Source: Humulus lupulus (Eukaryota > Streptophyta > Magnoliopsida > Rosales > Cannabaceae). From it: a stretch of DNA of 64,000 bases. A program made the translations under genes and the position numbers. This document shows, in pieces, positions 46,170 to 57,770 of the stretch. The DNA is taken from assembly GCF_963169125.1 (NCBI RefSeq), contig NC_084794.1, forward strand, positions 89,139,018-89,203,017. The letters are read 5' to 3'. Position 1 is the stretch's first letter, and each line of letters starts with the position of its first letter. A model generated the notes under the pieces. The model did no database searches and was not told the DNA's origin. It saw only the letters and a list, made by a program, of their open reading frames with translations.

Positions 46170-46570
46170 AACTCATGCCATACCACGAGAGACCGCTAGG
46201 ATGAGGATGATGGTGAGCGCTCCCGACTACTTTCACATCCCAGAGGACATCTTTGATTACAGGTCAGGAGACGAGTCCACGGTTGAGGACTAGAGTCCAT
46301 CACGTAGATCGTTCCATGAAACATTAATGAATAAGATGGGATTTTTTTGAAAAAGGATCATTAGGATTTATTTTTTTGGTTATTAAACACTTTATGAGTT
46401 GTTTGAATACTTGGAATAATTTAGAACACTTTGAATGCTATGGTTTGATATTTTTCCTCTTGCAAACTCCAAAATGATGTGGTTTTCAATGTATGATTTT
46501 CACGAATATCTATCAAACCATTATGCGATTTTTCCTTCCTTATGATTTTCTTTTGATGCCTTAGAATATC
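46170..46570 (+). other. untranslated leader before gag
   Basis: AT-rich stretch with no open frame of note between the leader ORF and the gag start. Confidence 0.5.
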
Positions 46571-46573
46571 ATA

Positions 46574-47612
46574 ATGCCGACTAAAGGAAGAGGAGGCAAA
46601 AGAAGAGGAAGAGGTCGAGGAAAGGGTGTCTCCACAAGGTCTAAGGCCATGACCACCCCTGACATAGGAATGCCATCAGTCCAACCTGCAGCTCCACTGC
46701 ACCATCTGTGGACCTAGCCGTAGAAGTAGCAAGGTTGAGATAACAACTAAGGTTGAGAGATGCAGAATTGACACATGCTAGGCAAGCACCCCAACCACCC
46801 CAAGTGCCCCAAAGGCCCCAAGTGCCTCAAGTGCCAGTGGCGCAGCCTCAGCAGCCAACACCACAACCTACACCACTGCCTGTAACTTATGGGTTTGAGT
46901 CAGTGTATGAACGTTTCATAAAACAAGTCCCACCAACCTTTGAAGGGAAAGTTGATCCTATAGTGGTAGAGGATTGGTTAAGATCGATCGAAGCCATCTT
47001 TGATCATATGGAGTTAAATGATCGGCATATAGTCTCATGTGCAGTCTATTTACTCAAGATGAATGCACGAATATGGTGGGATGTAATTAAACAGACCTGT
47101 GATTTGAATACCATGACTTGGGTAGAATTCGTCCAACCTTTTAGCAAGAAGTATTACAGTGCGGTTGTGCTAGCAACCAAAGTAGATGAGTTTGTAACTT
47201 TGGGACAAGGAAACCTATCTGTCACTGATTATGCACAGAGGTTCAATAGGTTGCAAAATTTGCTCCTAAAGTTGTACCAACTAAAACTCTGCGAGTCCAA
47301 AGGTTCATGAGGGGACTCAAGCCGATGATTTCTAGGGACGTTATGATGACTAGTGCTTAAGTGGTCAGTTATGCGGAAGTACTTTATAGGGCACTTGAAG
47401 CTGAATATTTGGAAGATCGGATATGGAAGGATAATGCTGCTAGAAGAAAGACCTACTGAAACAAGGGCTTCAATAAGGGTAACAAAAGGAATGCTAATGA
47501 ATGGAAAACCAGTGGCACTGATAAGAGACCAAGACCCCCGGCCACGAATAACAACAGTCACAACACTCAGAACCACCATAAAAACCGCAACAATCGCTAT
47601 AATGAAAAGTAG
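46574..47612 (+). pseudogene. gag polyprotein (family C)
   Basis: MPTKGRGGKRRGRGRGKG at 46574, a shift near 46700, a Pro/Gln-rich stretch (46780-46885), then the retrotransposon gag core: VPPTFEGKVDPIVVEDWLRS, WWDVIKQTCDLNTMTWVEF, and FVTLGQGNLSVTDYAQRFN (to 47250). A shift near 47300 leads to RFMRGLKPMISRDVMM and an Asn/Lys-rich end. No CCHC knuckle is seen before the sequence jumps to RT, suggesting a deletion. Confidence 0.85.
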
Positions 47613-47639
47613 TGGGTTTTCGAACACCCATAATATTGG

Positions 47640-48535
47640 CACTGGAAGCATGGAATATGATGCAACATGGTTGTTCAGCATTTCTAGCTAGTGTGGTGGA
47701 GAAATCCAAGGAGTCAGAGTTAAAACCGAAAAATGTGCATATTGTTTGTGAGTTCCTAGAGGTGTTTCTCGAGGAATTTCCAGGATTACACCCAGACAGA
47801 GAAATCGAATTTGTGATCGAACTTGCACCAGAAACAACACTGATCTCTAAAGCACCCTATCAAATGGCACTTGCAGAGTTGAAGGAACTTAAGAACCAGG
47901 TACAGGAGTTGTTGGACAAGGGGATCATAAGACCTAGTCATTCGCCATGGGGAGCACCAATCCTATTTGTGAAAAAGAAGGACGAGAGCGTGAGAATGTG
48001 CATCGATTATCGATAACTCAATAAGGTCACCATTAAGAACAAATATCCTTTGCCTAGGATAGATGACCTTTTTGATCAACTGCAAGGGGCGGCAGTTTTC
48101 TCAAGGATTGATTTGTGATCTGGATACCATCAGTTGAAAGTGAAAGAGGGAGACATTTTGAAAATGGCTTTCAGAACTCGCTACAGACAATATGAGTTCC
48201 TAGTGATGTCTTTTGGACTCACTAACACCCCAGCAGCATTCATGGACATGATGAATAGGGTATTTAAGGACTATTTGGACAAGTTTGTGGTAGTGTTCAT
48301 AGATGATATCCTTATTTACTCGAAGACTAAGGAGGACCCTGAGGAGCATTTGAGGTTGGCCCTTAAAAGACTACGAGAACATCAGCTATACGCTAAGTTC
48401 TCTAAGTGTGAGTTTTGGTTGGAGCAGGTAACTTTCCTAGGGTATATAGTGTCCAAGAATGGGATAGCAGTAGATCCATCAAAGATCGAGGCCATTAGAG
48501 ACTGTCCCCAGCCAAAGAATGCCTCAGAAGTTTGA
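47640..48535 (+). pseudogene. reverse transcriptase (family C pol)
   Basis: The pre-RT segment ([38 protein letters not shown]) is followed by [55 protein letters not shown] with the catalytic Asp pair (about 48295-48333), and [17 protein letters not shown]. Stops at 48014-48016, 48116-48118 and 48533-48535. The protease that should precede it is missing: gag sequence and pre-RT sequence almost touch. Confidence 0.9.
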
Positions 48536-49268
48536 AGCTTCTTAGGATTGGTGGGTTACTATAGGAAGTTTGTCAATGGTTTCTTAAAGATCGCCACACC
48601 CTTGACCAACTTATTCCGCAAACATCATAAGTTTACATGGACTGAGAAATGTAAAGAAAGCTTTCAGACCAAGAAGGATAAGTTGATTTCCGCGCCTATT
48701 CTTTATGTTCCCACAGAGGGCGGGAAATTTGTGGTGTATTGTGACACATCAAAGAACGGCTTAGGGTGTGTGTTGATGCATGATGGGAAGGTAGTAGCTT
48801 ATGCTTCCATCTTATGCTTCCAGACAACTCAAAGACTATGAGCAACGATATCCCACTCATGACCTTGAGTTGGCAGCAGTGGTGTTCGCACTAAAGATAT
48901 GGATACATCACCTATATGGGAATAAGTGTGAAATCTACACTGACCACAAAAGTCTGAAATAATTATTCACGCAAAAGGAACTGAATATGAGGCAATGAAG
49001 GTGGTTGGAATTAGTGAATGACTACGATTGTGAAATTCTATACTAGCCAGGCAAGGCCAATGTAATTCCAGATGCATTTAGTAGGCGGAGACATGGGAGT
49101 GTTTCAGCACTACATACAATAGAGATGCCTCTTCAGAAGGAGATTATAAATTTCGACATTAAACTTGTGACAGGAAGCCTAGTGAACCTCACATTACAAT
49201 CCTCCCTACTGGAACAAATTTGAGAAGGACAGGAAGTGGATGAAGTCCTAATGAAGCAAAAGGCTTTG
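48536..49268 (+). pseudogene. RNase H and linker (family C pol)
   Basis: SFLGLVGYYRKFVNGFLKIA, FVVYCDTSKNGLGCVLMHDG (catalytic Asp), a shift near 48815, [28 protein letters not shown], then VIPDAFSRRRHGSVSA and a variable linker to 49268, where a foreign insert starts. Confidence 0.8.
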
Positions 49269-49418
49269 TGTAACGCCCCACGTCACTATGGTTGCTTCCT
49301 GGAATGACGACTGGCCCTACAAACCAACACGAGTCTTTCCAGCGTGCTTTGTCCTCACTCGCACGCTTCCTGGGAAGGGAAAACTTCGTAGGAGTTCACC
49401 AATCTTAAGATACTAACT
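49269..49418. mobile_element. short TRIM-like/5S-rRNA-like insert in pol
   Basis: TGTAACGCCCCACGTCAC opens a GC-richer 150-bp segment unrelated to pol. Its end, AACTTCGTAGGAGTTCACCA, resembles the reverse complement of plant 5S rRNA (ACTTCCCAGGAGGTCACCCA), as carried in the LTRs of Cassandra TRIM elements. Pol resumes at about 49425. The link to 5S/Cassandra is from memory and is tentative; the other end shows no clear terminus. Confidence 0.4.
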
Positions 49419-49424
49419 ATCACA

Positions 49425-50265
49425 CTTTGGTACAAGAAAGTGGTAGCAATGACTTTGCAATGTCCGACGGTGGATATCTTCGATACAAAGATAGGATTTG
49501 TGTGCCTGATAATGTTGTGATTAAGGAAAGTATTATGAAAGAGGCACATACAACACCCTATTCCTTACACCCAGGGTCCACGAATATGTACCAAGACCTT
49601 AAGGCACTATATTGGTGGCATGGAATGAAGAGGGATATTGCTGAGTTTGTTGCCAAATGTTTGACATGCCAGCAAGTCAAAACAGAACATCAAAGGCTAG
49701 CAGGGTTACTTCAACCGCTCTACGTTCCAGAATGGAAATGGGAGGATATAGCAATGGATTTTGTGGAAAGGTTACCCAGGACCACCAAGCAGCATGATTC
49801 TGTGTGGATAGGCTCACTAAGTCCACCCATTTCCTGCCAGTTAAGACCACATACTCGGTGGACCAATATGCAGAATTGTATGTAAGTGAGATCGTGAGAC
49901 TTCATGGGGTGCCAAAGTCGATAATTTCTTATCGAGAGTCAGTATTCACATTGAACTTTTTGAAGGGGGCTACAGAGAGCTATGGGATCAAGGCTAAAGT
50001 TTTGCAACGCGTTTCATCCCCAGACCGATGGCAGTCGGAGAGAACTATACAAATTCTAGATGACATGTTGAGATGTTGTGCTTTGTACTTTTCAGAGTCT
50101 TGGAACTGATACTTACCCCTAATGGAGTTCTCTTATAATAACAGTTACCAATCTACTATTGGGATGGCTCCCTATGAGATGCTTTATGGGCGCAGGTGTA
50201 GGTCTCCTTTACACTGGGATGGAGTTAGGGAGAAGCAGATTTTAGGCCCTGAGGCAATTATGGAA
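49425..50265 (+). pseudogene. integrase, N-terminal and core parts (family C pol)
   Basis: GGYLRYKDRICVPDN, the HHCC finger (HPGSTNMYQDLK...KCLTCQQ), first core Asp in IAMDFVERLP, a small deletion near 49803, DRLTKSTHFLPVKTTYSV, then SIISYRESVF, where the second catalytic Asp is Tyr, and WQSERTIQ with Glu. LPLMEFSYNNSYQSTIGMAP and LYGRRCRSPLHWDGV lead to the CACTA 2 junction. A stop lies at 50107-50109. Confidence 0.85.
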
Positions 50266-50284
50266 CACTACAAGAAAAAATGCT

Positions 50285-50690
50285 TTTAATAACACAAAAA
50301 ATGTGTTATCAAAACATACCATAACACTTTTTGATGTGTTAAGACCGACTATGTTATCGTAGGTCAGGGTACTTTACATAACACTTTATCATTGTTATAC
50401 AGATGTGTTATTATACTGTCAACAATAACACACTTTATGTGTTATTTTAATAAATAGATAAGTGTTTAATTATATTATTTATAGTCAATTATATAACACA
50501 TTTCAATACTTATAAATTTGTGTTATACTACACTTTAGTATAACACATTATTTGTGTTAGATAATGAAGTTTGCATAACAAAATTCTTTACATAAAAAGT
50601 GTTATTTTAATAGATATTATAACACAATTTTCGTATTATTTTAATATTTAGATAAGTTTAAATTCTCATTATATATTCATTTATATAACA
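50285..50690. repeat. subterminal ATAACAC/GTGTTAT repeats of CACTA 2
   Basis: About 16 copies in both orientations, including TGTTATACTACACTTTAGTA-type inverted pairs. Confidence 0.7.
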
Positions 50691-51194
50691 CTAATTTATT
50701 CTATTATATTTAAATTTTTTTATATAATTAAAATTAGCTTTATAATATATACTAGCATCATCAAATGAACTTGATTTTCAAATAACAAGAAGTAAAAACA
50801 TTCAAAATTGTATTAACAATCCACAAATTAGTTTAAAACATTCAACATTGTCATCAACAACAAAATGTTCTTTAAGTATTCAAGTAGTCTTAAATATTCA
50901 ACATATTGAAAAGTTACTACTTTCAACACAAAATATTCTACAGCTGCCCAACACAAAGCCTTCAAAATTAAGTATCCTTTTCTATTTTGCTTGTCACATC
51001 TGGAAAATAAACAAATAAATATTTTATTGTTATTATCTAGCATCACAAATTACTTCAAGAAAAATGCTATGGAAATTATATCCAAGAGAGGACACCACAT
51101 ACAAAATAATGGATTCACAACTACACCAAAGCAAACAAAGAAACCAAACACTAAATTATAAGACATTGGTTATTTTTTTAGTATGAAAATGTAC

Positions 51195-51360
51195 CTCTTG
51201 GAATAACTTTTTTAGAAGACCATGCAACTGTGGAACAAACTGCTTCTTGTATTGTAAGCATGGCATTATTAGGGCGAAATAAGTAAGATTCTGGTACAAT
51301 ATCAACATCAACCCATACTTGCATAAAGTCTGGTCCAAGAGGCTTTAAACAGTCAAACCA
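51195..51360 (-). pseudogene. exon of a CACTA-associated gene
   Basis: Between acceptor TCCTTCAG (51362-51361) and donor CAAGAG|GTACATTT (51194-51193), 166 bp are open on the minus strand: WFDCLKPLGPDFMQVWVDVD, then NNAMLTIQEAVCSTVAWSSK. The TI-x-EAVGS-V-AWP-type ending recalls the module (DUF8039-like) common in plant CACTA-associated proteins, but this is recalled similarity only. Confidence 0.4.
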
Positions 51361-51369
51361 CTGAAGGAT

Positions 51370-53920
51370 TTATGGGAATAATACATAATAGCTTAAAACA
51401 ATAAACATGACGGAGCATTATGAAAACAAATTTTCTCTCTCTATATGTATAAATCCCATTAGACTAAAAGCAAAACAAAATGAAAGGAGGATATTTTCAT
51501 ATCTTATGTTTAAGCTCTATCACTCAACTATAAACTATATATACTAATGGATGGAGTAGTCTATAGAGAAGGAGACTTAATTGTTGGACCACCACTTTTT
51601 AAAGTGTTCTCCATCAACAAAGAAGCGGACAAGAAAATAGATATTATTAATAATAATAATCTCAGAGCATTTATTTCCATTTGTTATTATGATAATGCTT
51701 CATAGAGCGAGAGAGAGAGAGAGAGAGATAGACTCATTAGATGAATGAACCTGGTATTAGTTGATTAGAGATGTGAGTAATTCGAGAGAATATGGGAAGA
51801 CGCTGATTGTGGTGGAAACTTGTCAATAAATAATCTGTTTCATTTCTTTAACCCCATACTGCAGCTACAGTATATAATAAGCATGAAACAAAGAAGATAT
51901 GCAGTAAGAAATTGATTGAGCTTTAAATTTATAGGTGAGTTTGATGCAATTTAAAATTAAGAAACAAGCTGACATAACTTGAAAGTCCTGTTAAAAAAAT
52001 AAAATAAATGAATGCCCCCCACTAAGATGATACTCGTAAAAACAGCAAGTGAAACAAGATGTTAGTTTTAAGAAATTTAAATGCTTAAAACAACTTGAAA
52101 ATTTAGTGGTAACTGTGGAACAATAAACTAATCTCAGGAAGAAAAATAGCATGCAAAGAAAAAGAAAATACATTAGCTTAGCTTTAGCTTTTAGAATGTT
52201 AAAAAAATAATTGCCAATGCCTCTTTAATCTTTCATTATGCTCTAAAGTGTCTTACTACAAGGTTAGTACTTCTTGACTCAAATTCTTATGATTATATGA
52301 ACCAAATAGGATTGGACTATGTAAGTAGGGGGGAAACTTGTGAAACACAAAACCCATTCTTAAGTTTCACTCTCAAGAACGAAATAAGCATTCATAAACC
52401 CAACGCATAAACTAAAGTGATGCCACTATATCAATCAAAGAAGACAAAAACTCTATCAATTAAAGAACACAAGATTTAGTCAATTCCAAAAACTTGGCAT
52501 ATAAATAAGATAAATATATATATCTAATTTCTTAACTATTAGAAAGAAAAAAAAATTAATTCCTAAAAATTATTTTTAACTAGCATGTTATTCTTTTTCA
52601 GTTCATTCTAAGAAATACTTGTAACCTGAAATGTTCAAGAAATACATGCATGATTAGAAATGAAATATTTTTTTAGTTCTATGAAAAAAGCATTCATTCG
52701 CTATTTAATATTAACAATATTAGTCCATTGATGCATTTTCACTAACACCTACATCATCCTATAAAAGTATCACTCACTAAATTTAACAATATTAGTCCAT
52801 TGAGACATTTTCACTAACACATGGTTTGCATTACAAGAAAAGAACCCAATAAATATCTTAAAAACAATTAAATCTGTTAAGCAAGCTTAAGATTAGTAAG
52901 GTCAAAGAGTTCATAAATCCATGAATATAATAATCAGGACAACCAAACCCAGTACAAAGTTAAAATACACACAGTTAAAGCCTAACCAATGCAGAAATGA
53001 AATCATAAGTAAATGAAGCAAAAATCTGCCAATATATTATAACCTAAGACTAAATAAAATACCTAAGACTATAATAATTATAAAAGCAAGGTTAGATTAA
53101 ATAAAATACCTAAGACTATAATAATTACAAAAATAAAAGTAAGTGAAATGCAATATCAATAAGACAAACAATTAAACAATTTATGAACTACACTCCAAAA
53201 CGACTCTTAAAAAACTGAGTATTTACAAGATAAGACTTCCTAAATTTTGACTTTCAAAAACAAATATTCCACGACTGTTTTATATTATACCATTGGACAG
53301 AAACAATAAACCTATAAAATCCAACTCAAATTTGGGTTAGAAAAAATCAAACAAAGGATAAAAATAAGGATGATGGGTTCAATTAACATAATCAAACAAC
53401 ATATCCCCTAATTTACTAGCCTAGCAAACTGTCACAATCAACACAAACAATTCAAACAAATCAAACAACACACAGGTTTTCATCCATATATCACCGCAAC
53501 ACACAAAATTCTCAGAACCTACTTCACTAAGACATGCAAGTTTTCAACCTTCCGTTATCACCGCAACACACATAATTCTCATAACCTACTTCACTACGGA
53601 TGAATATCTAAGATATCCAAACTCCACTAAAGTTATACAATTTATATTAAAAATTGTGAAAGATTTAAAAAAAAAAAAGAAAAATCAAATACAACATACC
53701 TCTTGCAAGCCAAGTACCAATCCAATGCTTTAAGATCAAATTATATTACAACTCACAGGAGAGAAAGACCCGAACATGAGGTGGTCTGAGGTACGTCTTG
53801 AGGCGGTCAGGTTTAACCCAAACATGCTGGCATAAGAGCATGAATAAAACTGCATTACCACTCATAACTAGAGATCTACAAGTCCAACTTAACAGAGATA
53901 AAGCTCTCAGGTAAAGACAC
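51370..53920. other. CACTA 2 internal AT-rich sequence
   Basis: No convincing coding region. A (GA)n run lies at 51709-51728. TTAGTCCATTGATGCATTTT and a near copy lie at 52721 and 52795, a short direct duplication of about 75 bp. AAATACCTAAGACTATAATA is repeated at 53059 and 53104. Confidence 0.5.
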
Positions 53921-53924
53921 TTAC

Positions 53925-53991
53925 CATTCTCTCCATAACCGGCTTTTACTTTCAAGAGACCACCAAGGACGACACATCCGTCAGAATCCAC
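53925..53991 (-). pseudogene. GMI1/DMS3-like gene fragment in CACTA 2, second exon
   Basis: After TATATAG, the minus-strand exon VDSDGCVVLGGLLKVKAGYG EN ends at donor AATG|GTAAGTG. Together with the exon at 54357-54455 it gives a stretch resembling the KV-D-x-GC-x-L-x-G-LLKV-x-AGYG motif of plant SMC-hinge-domain proteins (GMI1, DMS3), which act in DNA repair or RNA-directed DNA methylation. Confidence 0.45.
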
Positions 53992-54356
53992 CTATATTTA
54001 ACGAATTATTATCAATATGATATGCATTTAGGTCCATTTTAAGAACTAAAACATTAAAAGTAATTAAATACTTTCTTCCAAGGAAAAATAAGCTATGGTA
54101 ATTTCTTTTCTTTTTTTTTTTTTGAAAAGAAACTTCTTTGTCTTATTAATAATGGGGAAGAAAAAAAATACAAAGAATAGAGATCAAGGGACTATCTCAA
54201 TAAGCTAAAATATAGCTTGAAACAGAAAACAGAACATAGTAAAACCAATAATAAAAGGGTGAGCCTGTATTATATGCTTCATACTAAACTATTAATCTAC
54301 AGTAACTATATGCTTCATATTAAATAATTATGCAAGAAATGTACAAAGATACTGAC

Positions 54357-54455
54357 CTTACGCCTGGGGCCTAGTTGATCTAGCATCTGAAATCCCTGTA
54401 CATCCACCCGAACTTCATAGCCTTCCATAACATGATTACCATACGCATCCAACAT
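54357..54455 (-). pseudogene. GMI1/DMS3-like gene fragment in CACTA 2, first exon
   Basis: Acceptor TTCTCTCCAG (54457-54456) and donor CGTAAG|GTCAGT bound 99 bp, 33 codons with no stop: MLDAYGNHVMEGYEVRVDVQ, then GFQMLDQLGPRRK. D-x-YGN-x-V-x-EG-x-EV is typical of the region before the motif in the next exon. Both exons keep frame across a 365-bp intron, so capture of genomic DNA followed by little decay is likely. No hinge domain proper is present. Confidence 0.45.
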
Positions 54456-54469
54456 CTGGAGAGAAGAAA

Positions 54470-55404
54470 ATATAAGACACCTTGTTAACAAAGTAAACCA
54501 TTAACTAAATATCTTCAGAGCCCACTGTTGATTAGCAAAATTGATTGGTATACATAAGCGGAGGCTCAATATTCTCAAACATTTTTCCAGTAAGAGATTA
54601 ACAGTTATATATAGATATATAGATGTATCATGTATGTGTGAGTAGAGTGTATATAATCTAAAACTTTAGGAGAGAAACTATTACTGCATATGCAGAGTGA
54701 GAAGTGTTTGCTAGCTCAGAGCCCACTGTTGCAGTCACTAGGTTTCAATCAATTAACTAAAAATCTAGATCAAATATAACCATTAGACCTTCTCTAATTA
54801 ACAAAAGATTCCTCACTTGTTTTAATTTTCCTCTTTGTAGCTTCCACAAAAGAAGAAGTTGAAAAACAGCACTACTCAATGCAAAAATAAAAATCATAGT
54901 CATAAAATGCATTTAACACTATGGCAATGATTAGACTGTAATGCACAACAACAACAAAAATAAAAATTGGGTGAAAACAGTACTCTAACTTATATTATAT
55001 AATAAAAGATAACTAACCTTTGTCATCAGTTTCATCATCTTCATCGTTTTGGAGTGTTGGAACTTGATCAGCAGGTTCATCACTGGTATTTGCAGCCTAT
55101 AAAGTCCCATTTTAATCAGATGGGTCATTTGGGTCCCACCTTTCGTCTGCCATCAGCAAAAGTGCCTAAACATAATGCACACAACAATCATCAAAGGAGA
55201 AAGATCATGAAAAATACACAAAAGCATGAAAATAGATTAGTTGCTATCATGTTTCCAAAATGTAGTTTCAAAGAATATTAAGAAGCAATGATAATTTTGA
55301 CTGGTACCATTCATCGTCAAACATTAGTTTCAAGAGTTTAAGCCAAAAATATATAGAGAGAGCCAGGGAGAATGATTTATTGAGAAAAGTGTTGCCTCCA
55401 CAAG
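54470..55404. other. CACTA 2 sequence with a possible acidic exon
   Basis: Around 55018-55085 on the minus strand, ANTSDEPADQVPTLQNDEDD ends at donor-like AAAG|GTTAGTT; a further exon of the same gene is possible. Otherwise AT-rich with no gene seen. The plus-strand frame 55054-55281 is the shadow of this region. Confidence 0.35.
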
Positions 55405-57770
55405 TGTAAAGAACGCCCTAAACTAGTACTTATAAAACATTCACATAACATTATTTATAAAAGAATACCACTCATTATCAAGGTCTCAATGAGGACTTGC
55501 TTAAAACCATGCAAGTTGGCGCCATTAGTTTTAAAAGAAAACATGAATTTTTATGCAAAGTTCAAAAGAAACAAAATTTAAATAACTAAGTCCCACTGAT
55601 AATTTGGAAAGTCTCTTAAAACATAACATAATTTAAATGGCGTCCTAAGATGATCGTTTTTCCATCCATAGGATGCCCCACGCCATACACCTCACGACGA
55701 TAGAACTCCTCACGTCACCCCGTGTGCCATAAAGAATCCTATTTGCTACCTGGAAGGAAAGTAAGGGGGGTGAGCTAAAAGCCCAATAAGGAAGTACAAA
55801 CAATAAGCAAGTAAGGATACAACAAATATGAACACTAACGTTCATCTAACACATCATGGCATATCATAACATTATCGTAACATACCATCATAGCATATCA
55901 TAACGTTTCGTAACATATCATCATAGCATATCATAACGTAATCGTAACATATCATCATATCACATTTTTACAGCATACATGATGAGCATGGCCTGCTAGT
56001 TGTCCATGTCACCCTATCAGGTAAACAAGAGTCTCTGGTTCTTGAATAACCTCGGCGCGTCCGCCCTAGGAGTTACGTCTTTATATCCTTAGTAACTTGG
56101 GTTACGTCTTTATATCCTTAGCAACCCATTTGATGTGTCGCGTTCATCATGCTAACATCCATTCATAAACATATCATATTCATACAAGCCACATATCATC
56201 ACATTATGGCATTCATAATTCATAACAATTCATTCATACAACAGTCTTACCATTCATAGCATAAAATCATAGAATCTATATCTAACTTCCTTACCTCAGG
56301 TCCGAGCTAAGAAATTTCACAACCTCTCAACGAGCCTATACCATAACCAACACAACATTTCTTAGGTTCATAAAAATTACTATATTGCCCTTTCATACAA
56401 CTCATGTGTGCATGGGCCATTCACACATAATAAGAGTTACACATGCAATTATTCTTAACTACACATAAAGCCATAAAAGAATAATGCTCACTTTACCTAT
56501 TTTACATGCATGATCTTTCTATAAAAACCACTTAGTTGAATAATAAACATAATTTTGGACGTAACAGTGGATTTGCATGTAACATGCATACGTGGGAACA
56601 TTACGTAATTGAGACGTTTTAAAAACGATAATTCTACATTTCTTACTTTTATCGTTTTAAAATTAATAGACATATAACATGCTTTATTTTTCTTAAAATA
56701 TCTAGGTTGATTAAATTTCTGAAAACATTATTTTATTTTATAAAATAATTTGATTTAGCTTTAAAAAAAAACATGTGACAATTTCCTTTATTATTCTCAA
56801 TTTACAAAGAAATAACAAAAGCTTGGAATTTAATTAAACTACCTATGATTAATATGTTTCTTTAGAAAAATCAAATTTGATATTGGTTAATTGTGTTACA
56901 TAAATGATGTGCGAAAAATATATTTTTAAATGTGGGAAAAATATATTTTATTTAAATTATGTAAGACTTAGTTTTATGTAACATAAATCCATATATGACA
57001 ATTAAATAATTATTTTTAAACTTTTTAAACCAAACTTTCAGCCACTATTTAATTTCTTTAAAAATCACAAATAAATTGAATCTAAATATTTTTCTCAATC
57101 AAAATAAAGAAAGATCATAACTTGTCAAAATATGCATTCATACCATATTAAAATACCACTCTTAATATTACCATAATTTAGAGTATTAATTTTATTTCAA
57201 ACACTCATCAAATTTATTTTATTGAAACACTTCACATTTTTTACAAAAATTCCAGCAACCATTTTTATCTTTAAAAATCACCATATTCAATTTAAAACCT
57301 CATATTTTTCTAAAAATACAATAAAAATTCTGTAGGTATTTATTTGAGTAAAATATCATTTTATTGGGACTTAAAATACTCTTTTTAATTTCATAAAATT
57401 AACATAACATCGAGGACATTACTTATGCATGCAAATCTTTTTTTTTTTATCAAACTTTTACCCAATTACTTACAAAAATCAGCAAGCTTAATTTCTCATG
57501 AAATTCATCTTTTATCCCAAAAATTTCACATAAAATCATACATGTCCAAAATCTCATCATACTCTTATTATATACATAATTCTAAGAATATTACTAACAT
57601 ATTCACATGCAATCTTATAAAACCCATTTTTTTCTATTCCATTGAATCTACACATGAAATCCAACAAAATAACAATGGCAATAACATACCTTAATTCATA
57701 AACACCATATTTCACACTTGCCTTTATAATAACCCTAACATATTTCTATCATTTCTCCTTTTATGCTTAT
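55405..57770 (-). mobile_element. family C LTR, reverse, 3' part
   Basis: Starts TGTAAAGAACGCCC, the reverse complement of the family C LTR end, and follows the 5' LTR backwards to about its position 31700. No PBS lies to its left (CTCCACAAG), so it is a solo LTR or a 3' LTR. It is cut at 57771 by the Tat element. It carries the acceptor motif (55770-55790) and predicted intron 55750-56294. Confidence 0.8.
55750..56294 (-). other. predicted intron inside LTR-C (reverse copy)
   Basis: Donor CTGAG|GTAAGGAAG (56294-56293) and acceptor TTCCTTCCAG|GTAGC (AG 55751-55750), 545 bp against 592 bp in the copy at 9024-9615. Confidence 0.5.

Larger units (their letters stand above)
45580..50265 (+). mobile_element. 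internal region of plus-strand chromovirus C
   Basis: PBS, leader ORF, gag, and pol from RT to mid-integrase, all on the plus strand, cut at 50266 by CACTA 2 after ILGPEAIME. The remaining integrase, chromodomain and 3' LTR should lie beyond the window. Zinc knuckle and protease are absent. Confidence 0.8.
50266..55404. mobile_element. CACTA-like DNA transposon 2, left part
   Basis: CACTACAAGAAAAAATGC at the left, inserted in integrase after GAA (50263-50265). It is close to CACTA 1 in the subterminal region (CATACCATAACACTTTTTGATGTG in both) and in the CACCGCAACACACA block. It is interrupted at 55405 by a family C LTR, so its right end is outside the window. It carries minus-strand exon-like pieces at 51195-51360, 53925-53991 and 54357-54455; no transposase seen. 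Confidence 0.75.

Noticed and set aside
46753..46885. Pro/Gln repeats as a separate gene
   Set aside because: They are the ordinary low-complexity N-terminal part of gag.
49427..49885. A complete separate gene of 152 codons
   Set aside because: It is the integrase N-terminal part of chromovirus C with a small deletion at the end.
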